Shown here: positions 10,710-21,728 of the stretch, one piece after another
Numbering within the stretch: the first letter of the stretch is position 1
Layout of the letters: each line of letters starts with the position of its first letter
Source: Branchiostoma floridae
Lineage: Eukaryota > Chordata > Leptocardii > Amphioxiformes > Branchiostomatidae
DNA: 64,000 nt
NCBI RefSeq assembly: GCF_000003815.2
Contig: NC_049983.1
Span: 24,970,617 to 25,034,616, forward strand
Direction of reading: 5' to 3'
The notes under the pieces: generated by a model
Database searches by the model: none
Seen by the model: only the letters and a program-made list of their open reading frames with translations
What the model was told of the DNA's origin: nothing
Made by a program: the position numbers and the translations under genes

Positions 10710-12755
10710 GATACCTGTTGTGCTGATCATGCTGTTTTTTATCATAGGAGTAATCAACTATATTACATTATAATGGTACTCATTTATCATTTCCATACAA
10801 TGACATGTATGTATCTTTCATTATATGGACACAAATGAAAAATAGCTTTTATATGTAGATTACTTTCTTTTATATTGTAAATAAGATATTATTTGATGCC
10901 ACAACATTTGTTTTTAAAGAAGCACAGGAGGCTGTATGATATTACTATTTTATTGAAAAATGCCCTTTTTCGTACTGATTATCAAATATCAACATTTCAG
11001 CAATAACTCGGTTGATTGATTTATCATATTGCATCTTTCTGAATTTTACCCATTTTGTACAGTTAAAGCTTTTTATAGAAATAACTTCAATCTGTATATT
11101 GCAGATCATACTGTACACTGGCCATGTATAAGATTAAGCTCTTGTTCACTCAGATACATCTAACAGACAGTATGGTCAGTTTTTCCGTTTTCTTGTTCAA
11201 TTAATCAAGATAACACTCTGATGAATGTACAAGAAACATTTGCTCCATTTCTACAGCAAAACTGTACTACGCACATTGCATTAATACAGACCGCAAATCA
11301 TGTACAATGCATTGGCTATTGTTGTATACTTCTGTGTATTTGACTATGCATTCAGTGTGCAATGTGCCATTCTTTCCCTGTACAGTAATCTATTTGTATA
11401 TGCACAATATAAAATGCATTGAAGCAATGCTCTCTACAAGTTTTAACATTCTACTCAACTTTACCAATAACCAGAAAAAAATTCATCAGACTATTGCAAG
11501 TGCAGAAACGTGTCTTATGCATTGTGATCATCTGTATATCTGTCGGCCTGAAGTCTTGTTTTCCTCTTGTGGAAAAGATTTTTTTTTAATTGTCGTCACT
11601 TTGTTACATACATATTGGAAATAACAGTTTATGTACCAATTTGCATCAAAGTCAAGCGCCTCGAAATCAAATACATACTTAAACCTACAGAAATTTACCC
11701 TCTCCATTCAAGCCTTCAATAGATAATCTGTATAATGAAGTGCTGTTGCGGTATCCAAGCTTAATTTCTACCTATTGTTGCAAGGAAAGTGAGAGAATAC
11801 GTGCTTATAGGAAGCTGTATAGTGACCATAATAGTTGCTGCAAAATTGCTGCATTGTTAACATGCAAAAATAGTGTTCAGTCGGATGATACTGTGGTGTA
11901 AGAAGTGCAAAATTGTTTCTACTTGCGAATGTGTACATACATGTACGTTCTGTACTGCGATGGAAGCAGAGTTCTCACGAATGTCGTGGACCAAGGCAAA
12001 TGTCACGAGGTAACTAAAAGAAAATACGTTCACTCTGATATACATTGTACAATATTGTATAAGTACAGCAAAATCTCTCAGTCTTTTTGCCTCCTGTTGC
12101 CAGGCAGTTTGCTGTATACTTTTCGTGTAGATATGTTGTCCCTGATTGCCCAGGGTAAAAAGCAATTCCATGCTGCAGTTGATACGTCATATAACGCAAG
12201 TTCACCTTTAGCCGCGGGATAACCTTTGTCCGTTGTTATAAAAAACGGTATTTCAACGAAAATCAAGTCTGTGGACGGTGGTTTCAAGTACCATCAAAAT
12301 ATTGCATCTTTTAAGATATTGCACCGTCCGTCGACTTAACATCCCTAGATATCCTGTTTGAAGAACTAGAAACGACGGGTATACATGTAGGCTTCCCCGT
12401 GGATAAAGGTGATCTAACGTTACTCGGGAAAGTGTTTGCCAAATGACATGTGAATCACAGAATGTCTGTTCCTTACAGCTGTGCGGTAGTTGTTTGTACT
12501 GGGACAGTGGAAAATTCCGCACGGTCAAGTCTCTACATGCAGCAATAAAAATGCTGAATTTCCATGTGGCTCTACTGTGTTTGTTTGCATGTTTCTCACC
12601 TTTGTCAATAATTTAATTTGTTCCATATCGTATTTTAAAGTGGATTCAACATATACATGTTCTGTCATCATAAGTGCGTGTAGTGACCAATTTCGATTGA
12701 ACCTCGCATCCAAAATGTTCAAACCTTTTCGTGCCTTCTTGTGCAAAGCCACTGT
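10710..12755. other. AT-rich intergenic DNA
   Basis: No recognisable gene. Short ORFs on both strands, including a pair overlapping antisense at 11857-12222, have no recognisable motif. Confidence 0.55.
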
Positions 12756-12922
12756 CAGATAGTCTCAAAGCGCAGACCCTACGGTGCCTTCGAGATAGTC
12801 TCAAAGTCGGCAAAGGAATATAGCCGTCCTGTCACCCGATTGACTCCCTTTGGCTGGCTATACTCCTTTGCCAGCTTTGATACTATCTCTAAGGCACCGT
12901 AGGGTCTGCTTGGAGACTACTG
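12756..12922. mobile_element. Palindromic MITE, about 167 bp
   Basis: The left arm (CAGATAGTCTC, then GCAGACCCTACGGTGCC, then GGCAAAGGAATATAGCC) is mirrored by the right arm (GGCTATACTCCTTTGCC, then GGCACCGTAGGGTCTGC, then GAGACTACTG). The ends are CAG/CTG. No clear target duplication, so the superfamily is open. Confidence 0.75.
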
Positions 12923-15159
12923 TCAAGACACTGATCCCACCGTGGCCGCCCGACGCAGTTGATGACTGGAGTTAGTAGTCGAAATATGAAGTTGAATAAT
13001 CGAAGTCGTGGAACCATTGCCAATCAACTTCTTTTCAGATGAAATCTGAGGAGCGAATTAGAACTGGAACCAAAATAGCAAGACTCCCACTCCAGCGCTA
13101 CTCTGGTCGAGGAAAGGTCCTAATGTGTGATCGGGGATTTACACAATGCATACTGTATCATTGACAGCACGTTGTCCACCTAGTCTCTATCAGGTCCCCT
13201 ATCAGACTCCAGCCTGTCCGAATAGTAACAGGACTTTGGCCAAGTTAGGGATAAAAGACCATAAAAGTCGAATTGACCGGCCGGCGGATAGCTGGATGGA
13301 CTGCAAAAGACTGATTGAAACCCCATGACAACTTTAATATTTGTCCCTATTTGGCCAAATTCTGTCTTGTTTTTTTCATCCACCTGATACAGCTGTGCCC
13401 GTCAGATTCCTCTAACAAGTTCTTTATTAATATGATCATAACGCACTACCAAGGCCACCGAGGCTGCAGTTTTAACTTAAACGTTCATCTGTGTATGAAT
13501 GAATTTTATTGCTCAACAGTCGCACAGGGTACAAAGTATGGCAACCAATAACAACTAATAGCTATACAGACAATAGTACTAAGAGGCTACATACAAAACA
13601 ACAACAAAACGTTATCGATAACAGTACAGTTATGTATGTGTAATCTCGTCTCGCATTTGGATACATTATGAAGAAACTGGCCTTATATATCTAATTAACT
13701 TAGACGTTCATCTGTGTATGTAAAGCTCTGATGTAAATGAATCACCGGGTCATTTGGTCTCACTAGACAAAATTAGAGGGATTAAAGCCATCAACATCAG
13801 AGCCTTACAACCTAAACAGAGACGGTGGGCGCCGTAGATTTCCTGCAACTTATGATCCACTCCTCACTGAGTCACGTGTTCTATCTGATTAAAGTGACAT
13901 CACGGCATCAGTGGATTGTTCATTCCTTGACAAAGACTGGTGCTGTTCAGTCGAATACTTGGGTGAGTCAAAATTTTGTGTTGGATATTTCAGTTAAACT
14001 AGTTCAAGAGGCTGCAGTTTGTCTGCATATCGCTAGATAGTACTAAATTGGAGTCAGATGAACCCGACTAACCGGTTGATTAAGCAACAACACCTATTGT
14101 TGGGCCTCTTTATCCATGCAAATGTTTCACCCAGCGACAGAATTATGTCCCTATGGTAAACAGTCGGTGAAATGCAAAGGTAAGTCATGCCATTTTAGGG
14201 CGCCGAATCCTGAAAATTCATCCTATGCTACACGTATTTGCTGTGACGAATATAAACTGCACAATTTGTTGGTAAAACTATACGTCGCGTTAATTACAAT
14301 GTGTCATCTGTATGACTGCTTTAATCATGTGTGTACTAGCTAACCCCCCCCCCCCCCCCAAGCCCACCATGCTTTGCTGACATGTCTGGTTGTATTCAGA
14401 ATGAAAATATAACGTTATGTGTACTATATCAGTTTGTGAAATATTTGTAGCCGACCTTTAATTGGAGACGCCACCATGCGTGTTGTCGTTGTGATTTTGC
14501 AGCTGGGTGAATTTTAGATATGTGCGTCGACCTCGTCAGCATAGAAAGCACTAAAACAGCGTCCTTTGTAAATGCGTCGTTTGCAGACTAAACCTTTTAA
14601 ACGTGGATACACATTGAGCAATTGTGTAAAGTCACAAAATTCCTTCATATAAACCATATAACACAGAGCAAGGAGGTAAAAATAGCTTTAATTCTGCTGC
14701 ATTAAGACAGCTCAAATTCGGACAGGTAGGGTGAAGAGAGGTACATCTTGTAATGATCAGTAATTTCTATATATGTCTGGTGACCTTAATCTGTGTCGTC
14801 CAAGTCACTCTACGGAGGCTTAGCCATACCCTTGGGAAAATGGGAGCCCAGTGGTTAGGCTTTGGTCCCATTTGCACCGGTGCCCGTCAGGGCTGTAGAC
14901 CCGGTCGCGATCGGGTCCCTAAACTACAAATTTGTCCAGGTGGACTGCCGGGCGTATACCGCGGGGGTACCTCTCGGTGTGCCCACGGCCAGCACGATAA
15001 CCGGGCCCGGGCCCGGGCTCATTTTAAGGGTCCAAGTTAAATTCAACCCGGGGCTCAAAAATACCCCGGATCTTTGACCTTTAATTTTTTGTCATCTGGC
15101 CTATCCACTCTTCCATTCGACGACATCTATTTCTTGCGACCTTCTCTAGCGTGTTCCGA
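12923..15159. other. Intergenic DNA upstream of the sulfotransferase-like cluster
   Basis: Contents I can see: a possible minus-strand non-LTR 3' tail at about 13490-13520 (GAGCAATAAAATTCATTC), a half copy of the 2.2-kb palindromic MITE at 13966-14008, a poly-C run at 14346-14359, and a GC-rich block at 14840-15070 with GGGCCCGGGCCCGGG. The latter may be part of an unidentified repeat or the 5' region of the next gene. No tRNA found. Confidence 0.5.
13966..14008 (+). repeat. Half copy of the palindromic MITE at 2.2 kb
   Basis: The sequence TTGTGTTGGATATT, then CAGTTAAACTAGTTCAA, matches the right arm of the element at 2233-2352 almost base for base. Confidence 0.7.
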
Positions 15160-17826
15160 ATGGACGAGAAGCGGCTGCTCTCATTGGTCGTCCTGCTGGC
15201 TGCCATGACGTCAGTCGTCATGTACCTCAACCTCTCCGACAACAGCAACGTCACGTATCACGTGATCGACCTGGAGGAGGAGGACCAACCAGAGCTGGAC
15301 CAGCCGATGACGTACGTGGCATATGACATGCCGCCATCGCCAGCCGTGGTTCAGAGGTAATTACGTGTGTGATTTTTTATTGGTAAGCGCTGGCCAATCA
15401 GACAGCAGCATTTCTGTGACGTGTATCAGTGATAAGAGATGATTGTAGATGATTGGATGAGAGTACTAGTAACTCGCTTCGCTGGAGCATGATTGGATGA
15501 TACAACGCATGATTTTATTCCTTGAGACAAAACGGGCGAAGTGATTTTTTTTTCCATTGGCTAGCACAAGCCAATCAGGTTGCGGCATTTCTGTGACGTA
15601 CATCTGATGTAAGAAAGGACATGTAAGGACGGTTTGTGATTGGACGTGTGATTGGATGATGAGGGTAGTTCGGTTCCATGGAACGTCTCCTAATTGGATG
15701 ACAAAAGAAGCAAAATGACGCAAAACCCGTGATATGATGCTTTTAACAGATAACATTCAATGTTACCATATGTTTTCCTTCCCTCCCAGGGACATGCGCC
15801 ACTACCTGTGCATCCTCCAGACGAACGTTGTTTACATCTACGCACCGGCAGCCGACTCTGGCATCCTACACTGCATCCTGACCAGGTCAGTGTTTATCAC
15901 ATATCAGATTAGTGAAATACGCGAGAAAATTTCGAATGTATGGAGAAAGAAACTGGATAGAACAGCAAGAAAGAACTAAATAACACCACACATACTAACG
16001 GATGCTCTTGTATGTATTCGTACGACTTAAAATTCCAAATGTCAGGAGTGAAAAAACAAAACAAGTTAGTACAGTAAGATTTTGTTGCCATCCTTCTATC
16101 TCATGAGACAATGGATTTCGCACCGTGGTCTGGTCAGTTCAGGTTGTAGTTGGGTTACAGCGCCTAGTGTGGCTGTAAAGGGCAATCCTGGAGTGGCAGA
16201 CTCTGTTACAGAACAGCAAGAAGGCACAAAATAACGGTACACACGCTAACCCTAAATGATTTCTTAAATTTCATTGACAAACGTCCAAAACACAGCCATT
16301 GAAGGATGATTTAGGTTACTCAAACAACTGGGTAAGTTTTATAACTGGTCATTCATTGCCTAGCCACAACCTTAACCTCATCATAATTTTTTCCAATGGT
16401 ACTTCCAGGTTCGGTTACCTGAAGGACCTTTTCGTCACCATTCCCGTCAACAAGAGAGATCCTACAAAAAGTCGCGGTTATGAAGACGTCAGATCTACGC
16501 AATATCTTCGTCCTTCTGGCGTGACGTCACCACTTCGCGTGTACCGAGAAGAAACGATCCACGTGTTCGCGCAGCCGGCCCAATACGACAGGGAAGCGAT
16601 GGCGAAGATGTTCCCAGAAAACGCTCGCTACATTACGATGCTGAGACGTCCGATTCACAGGTTCTGTGTCTGCATCATAAGCTGCATCTGTTTAGTCGGT
16701 ATAACCGCCATTCAGCGGCGCACCAGCTTCTGTATCTGTATAGCTGGTATAACCGTCCTTCGGGGTAACACACCAGCTTCACTGAACAACCTGTTATACC
16801 TAGCCTTTATGATATATGACTGCAAATGTTGTTTGAAAATATCTATAGCTATTTCTACTGTACGTGATGGTAACGAGTTCCACTCTTTGATAGTCTTAGA
16901 AAAGTAAGAACATTTTGCACATCTCAATCCTTGGTAGATAACTTTGGTACTTGAAGGCATGACCGTTAATTGTTCCTGTCTGAGCTGGTATATTACTAGT
17001 AGATACCTAGCTGTAGGTATCTACTATTTTATCAATTATATTTTATACCTTCAATAATCTGGGTAATTTTCCTCTGTCTAGGTTTGCGGCAGACTTTGTC
17101 TACTCCAGATTGGACAAACATTTCAACACAACGGCGGAGGCGGATTCACCTAAAAACTATCTAGACAATCCTGAATACTGGGAATCACAGAAGACCACGT
17201 CATACTGTACCCGGAACTGCATGTCCGCCGTTCTAGGCTTCCCATTGGACGAGACCAAGGACATTCGGGACACCCAAGCAGCAATGGACGTCATCAAGCA
17301 GCTGGACAAAGATTTTTCTCTGGTTCTCTTCTACGAGTATCTAGACCAGTCCTTGGTGCTACTGAAAAGACACATGTGTTGGGGCGTCACGGACATTATG
17401 TATTACCTTGGATCGACACATCTGCGCATGCCCAGCGAAGAAACTCTAGCACGTTTATCAACCAAAGAACACATTCGAAACTTCCGAAGAGTGAACTCCA
17501 TCGACTACTTGGTGTACGACTACTTCAACCAGACTTTTTGGAAGAGGATCAAGGCAGAGGGGGAAGACTTCCACAAGGAGGTGCAAAACTTCCAGAACAT
17601 TCAAAAGGAAGTGGCGAAGTACTGTCGGGTGGCGGTGGGGGACTGGAACTCGGCGAACAAGACCGTCATAGCGAGGAGTAGCTGGAACGAACAGTTCGAC
17701 TTCACCAGAAAGATGTGCTACGCGTTCGGCCGAGAGAAGCAAGAATGGGGCGATCTGTTGAACGAACGTTACTTTACTGCCAAACGCCGACCATATAAGT
17801 TGTCTTTGCCGAAGTTAAAAGTCTAG
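15160..17826 (+). CDS. Gal3ST-like sulfotransferase paralogue A (type II membrane protein)
   Basis: The Gal3ST family (galactosylceramide and galactose-3-O-sulfotransferases) transfers sulfate from PAPS to galactose in the Golgi. Four exons join in frame: 15160-15356, 15790-15885, 16409-16660, 17082-17826; 429 residues. A short basic N-terminus precedes a signal anchor at about residues 6-25; sequons NLS and NVT follow. Family signatures are TRFGYLKDLF, YITMLRRPIHRF, AMDVIKQLDKDFSLVLFYEY and LDQSLVLLKRHMCW. The 5'-PAPS loop (residues 82-89) reads IYAPAADS and lacks the usual lysine. At the 3'-PAPS site the usual serine region reads FAADF. An acceptor-like CTTCTCTAG just before the start (CGTGTTCCGAATGG) leaves room for an upstream coding exon. 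First of three tandem paralogues. Confidence 0.85.
15370..15700 (+). promoter_or_regulatory. CCAAT-box/CRE-rich diverged tandem repeat in intron 1 of paralogue A
   Basis: Two diverged copies of a roughly 180-bp unit (about 15371-15500 and 15541-15700) share GCCAATCAG and GCATTTCTGTGACGT. Nine ATTGG/CCAAT boxes and two TGACGT half-sites fall in about 330 bp. A full TGACGTCA lies in exon 1 at 15206-15213. The regulatory role is inference. Confidence 0.4.
16700..16965 (-). mobile_element. Non-LTR retrotransposon 3' end in intron 3 of paralogue A
   Basis: The minus-strand frame 16712-16960 contains CSYFSKTIKEWNSLPSRTVE and then FKQHLQSYI, the characteristic C-terminal motif of CR1/L2-like reverse transcriptase ORFs, followed by GVLPRRTVIPAIQIQ. 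The related copy at 40385-40670 shares the last part. The element is truncated and antisense to the host gene. Confidence 0.75.
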
Positions 17827-19107
17827 AAGGTCTTCGTCATATAAATTTGGTTCGTTGCTAGGCAACGGCTGGAAAGGGTGTGGTGCTGTGAGACATTCGG
17901 CGCTTAAAATGATAATATCTGAGATAAATATTTTGATAAATACATGTATGACTGAGTTGTAACAAGTTTTGACATATTGCACCACAAAAGTGTAAATCTT
18001 TCAATGGGAAGGAGGTTCGTAGAGAATTTAAGGACTTCTTGCAGAGGTTTTGTATCTTCACCAGCGAGGTAGACTCCGGTATGAGACTCATACTCTATAT
18101 ATGGACCTCTTATTTATTCAACGCCAAATCTAAAACGTATCATAGTAATAATAACTGAGTAACAAAAAAGTGGTTAAGGCAACAGGGCTGTACAATCTCA
18201 ATATCAAAGGCGATTGATCGATTGATTGGTCAGTTGATTGATTGATATTGCCTGATTGATCTGTATGAATGGGATAACAATGAATGAATAAATTCGTGGC
18301 CCTCTATTTTATAAGGGGTCGAATTTGATGGAATAAAACCTTCTGCTCTACACCCCTCAAGTATTCTGCTTGCTAACGTAACCGCCTCAATGCATTGTGA
18401 TCTCTCAGTAAATACTTGACAGATAAGGCCATGTTGATTTGATTATAAAGATGACATCCCATGCACTTGTCAAGTTTTGTCACTTTTCAACAAATGTTTT
18501 AACCACACTTTAAATTGTACAAAACAACTTGAAAATGAGTACATTTATGCCCTTATTATGAAACAAAATGGAAACTAATGTCATATAATGTCAAAGTAAT
18601 TCCAAAGTCGAAGAAAAAGATGTGAAAGAGCAAACATGAAAAATCTATTGTTGGGCATACCATACTCTGTGTGCTTTGTCATTTGTTCAAACTTCCTAAC
18701 CACTTAGATAATAATCACCAGATGCATTTTGCCAGCCAGTAGGTACCCAAATTATGAGCAATGAGGCTGTTTAAAATGGTCGAGGCACCTCCCCGAGCAC
18801 GGGACCCCCGTTTTACGTCCCTCCCGGAAGACTATTTCGTGGAAAGCTTCGTGAGGCTACAGCAATCCGGTCGTCCTTGGTTGGGGGACTCCCATCCAAG
18901 ATCTGTCCGAACCGCGCGTTGCTTGACTTCCGAGATCGAGGGATCGGGGCACTGTACCAAATAACGAAGGCAACTTTGGGGGGCTTAACTTTTTTATTGG
19001 CAAGCTTGAATCAGTTTTGGGGTATCCGGATGATGTCATCCATATTCTAGAATTAACATGGCGTATTGGAATGGAATCTACAGTCCTGGCTCCTGGGGCA
19101 ATTGCTG

Positions 19108-19250
19108 TCGTATTGAAGTCACCTGGCAGCCGCTCAGACCCTTGCGACAGTCGTATTGAAGTCACCTGGCAGCCGCTCCAGACCCTTGCGACAGTCGTAT
19201 TGAGGTCACCTGATTGGCGCCGAATGGCAGCTGCTCCAGACCCTTTCGAT
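19108..19250 (+). repeat. 49-50-bp minisatellite, about 2.5 copies
   Basis: The unit CGTATTGAAGTCACCTGGCA followed by GCCGCTCCAGACCCTTGCGA recurs at 19109, 19148 and, more diverged, 19196. Confidence 0.8.
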
Positions 19251-20036
19251 GTATCCCCACCTACATTGTAAGCATTGTAAGAGAGAGTAGTCGGCACAGC
19301 AAGTAACCAATAACCAATAGATAATAGTAACAATCTGTTGATGCACGTTATGTTCGGTAGAGGGCGCTTTTCAATGAAATGGCCGTCAAGGCACTCACTT
19401 GTCGAACCGGTTAAGCATATGACTCCGAAAACAACATTATGTTTGCAGCCGTGGTACCGTCAGGTCAGTGTACGAATGGACCTCGTAACATGCCGGCATT
19501 TTGACATGTTTATAAAGAACACACACTAATTGTACCTTCCGTCTTCACCACAGAAGGTTGGACGGGCCTACCTCAGGCACAAGAGTGGCTAAAGTCTGGG
19601 TTTCCGGTAAGGATGCAATCACGTACATCTATCGTGCCACCCTATTTTTGGGACAGCCATACGTCGTGCGATTATCGTATGGTCGCTAACTATTTTGGGG
19701 GCAGCCATGCATGTGTGCTGTAAGTTTTAGCTGTCTTGATACACAAAGTCCTGTCTTATATTCTGACAGTTGGTTGGTTCTGTCACAGCCTGCTTGAAAA
19801 CCCTATGGTCTTAAGATCGTACGACGAACACTCGACGTAAACAATCGTGCCCTTACTAAGAGGTATTGACGATGTTTGGGCATGCGCACAGTCTTTGTTA
19901 ACACTGTATTCATCTGATAACAACAGTTCAGGGGCAACGATTGCTTCGACTGTAAGTGTAATGTTTCACCTTGTTACGTGTCGTTTCCACTGGGTAATTA
20001 AAGACGTCTAGCCTTGAATGGCTTGAATTTTGATTT

Positions 20037-20134
20037 TGCTCTAAATTACGAGGAGGCATGACCCTGGCGGGAAGGGGGGAACTCTGCCATTTCTTCGTCG
20101 GCATCATGGTCATGCCTCGTAATCTAGAGCTCGC
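20037..20134. mobile_element. Small fold-back MITE, about 100 bp
   Basis: Inverted arms GCTCTAAATTACGAGG + AGGCATGACC and GGTCATGCCT + CGTAATCTAGAGC enclose about 50 bp. Confidence 0.65.
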
Positions 20135-20559
20135 AGACTCGTCGTCCGATCTATTTTCGCTACATGTGAGGGGGTATAAATGGTTACCACGTAACAAGAC
20201 CTGAAGGCCACTCCAAGGTTACGGGTTACATTGCAACTGTAACAGCATCTCTTTGCCCTAGGTCAGGAATATCATGATTGAGACCAGCTCAACTCACTAA
20301 GACTAGTAAGAGTGAGGACTAACTGACCCAATAGGCGAAGCAGGGGCTCAATCTTGAATATAAAGATTGAGAGGATGTGCACGTCAGGTTGCCTTTATTA
20401 TCCAAAATAACCTTTAAACATATGAGACAATGCTTAATTGAAAACCATTTAAAGTACTAAGCAGAGCAAATGCAAAGACGACGTGTTTTTTTTTTTTTTT
20501 TTTTGTTGTTAAAGTGCCAGCTAGAAGAGCAAATTCATCTGGTGGCGCCGGTCGCTACT

Positions 20560-20880
20560 TAAGACAGAAACAAACCTTGGTCCGATGACGGCCTGATCTA
20601 AATCTAGGGACAGATAGTCAAACAATAGCTCTTTAAACTGCAGCATTGTACAATCAGAAATCAGATGCCATGAAGCCCTGTAGGCCGCACACCTCAGACC
20701 ACACTAGAAGAAAGCTTGCGAAAGTTTTGTCTTCGTCATATGAATGCCTGATCCAGATATATAGAGACAGATATTAAAAAAAGGTATCTTATGCTGAAGT
20801 AATGAACAATCAGAAACCCGATGCTATGAAGCCCCGTAGGCACTATACAGAAGACTGACACTAGTAATAGCGCTGGTGGT
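20560..20880 (+). repeat. Old tandem duplication, unit about 170 bp
   Basis: Two diverged copies share GCCTGATC, GGGACAGATA/AGAGACAGATA, ACAATCAGAAA and GCCATGAAGCCC(T/C)GTAGGC. Function unknown. Confidence 0.6.
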
Positions 20881-21728
20881 TACTGAGAACCCGAGCACCC
20901 GAAGACGGTGTGATTAACATTTGGGGACGCATGTTTAAAAAGAAAAGATACCCTAAACACTGTACAATTGATGGACCTTTCTTTGGCGGAACAAATGGGA
21001 TAACACAAAGCGTAGTACGCCGCATACCAGTTAGCTTGTCCTATAGAATTACCTTTTTAGACAAGAAACGATCCAAAATCTTTAGGGTCTAGCGTATTTC
21101 ATCATATAGTCGACAGGTAGATTGGCGGACTAGTCGGGCCTTTAGGTGTAGATGTGTAAAGTGGTAGTCCCATAGCCTTCTATTTTAACGCAAGCAAATG
21201 TATCCATTATTTGTATGGCATGGTATTGGAAGGTGGAGCCCTTCCATCTCCATCCAATGCATATTACTTTTCCAACCGAAGTTAGGTACTAGTACCCGTT
21301 TTTACACCTTGGTGGAGTGAGTGAGAAAAGTCATGTTAAACGCCTTTCCTTAGGGCACACGATCGGTGGCATTACTAAACTGCCTCGTTGTTTTCTTATG
21401 GGGGGGTACGAATTTTATTTCTTCTCCATAATTAAATAACCAACTAACGAGACAAAAAAAGACACATGTAATACATGTAGGTTTGATCCACTAACTCTTG
21501 GTGAGCGCCCCTCCCCCCCTCTATCCAAAAGGGCGGTGGCGGAGCCACGTTTTTTTGTCTTCATTATACTTTCAATGATAAATTATAATAATTACACACA
21601 TAAATTATAATAATGCCTCGCTGTTCTATACATATACATGATATATATAACGTTTTCGATACCTTGCCAGAGGTTCACATTATTAGTTGACCTGCTCACA
21701 CAGAGTTGTTTGTTGAGTGCCCGTGACC

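Larger units (their letters stand above)
17827..21728. other. Intergenic DNA between paralogues A and B
   Basis: AATAAATA at about 17923 and GATAAATAC at 17936 may serve paralogue A polyadenylation. The rest holds a GC-rich unassigned block (18775-18960), a minisatellite (19108-19250), a small fold-back element (20037-20134), a poly-T run (20488-20505) and an old duplication (20560-20880). No coding gene recognised. Confidence 0.55.

Noticed and set aside
16299-16907. 202-codon plus frame running past exon 3 of paralogue A
   Set aside because: The part after 16660 reads into intron 3, which contains an antisense retrotransposon end; paralogues B and C confirm the splice to 17082.
18761-18964. 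67-codon ORF in a GC-rich block
   Set aside because: No recognisable motif, no splice context, and the block looks like a degraded repeat.
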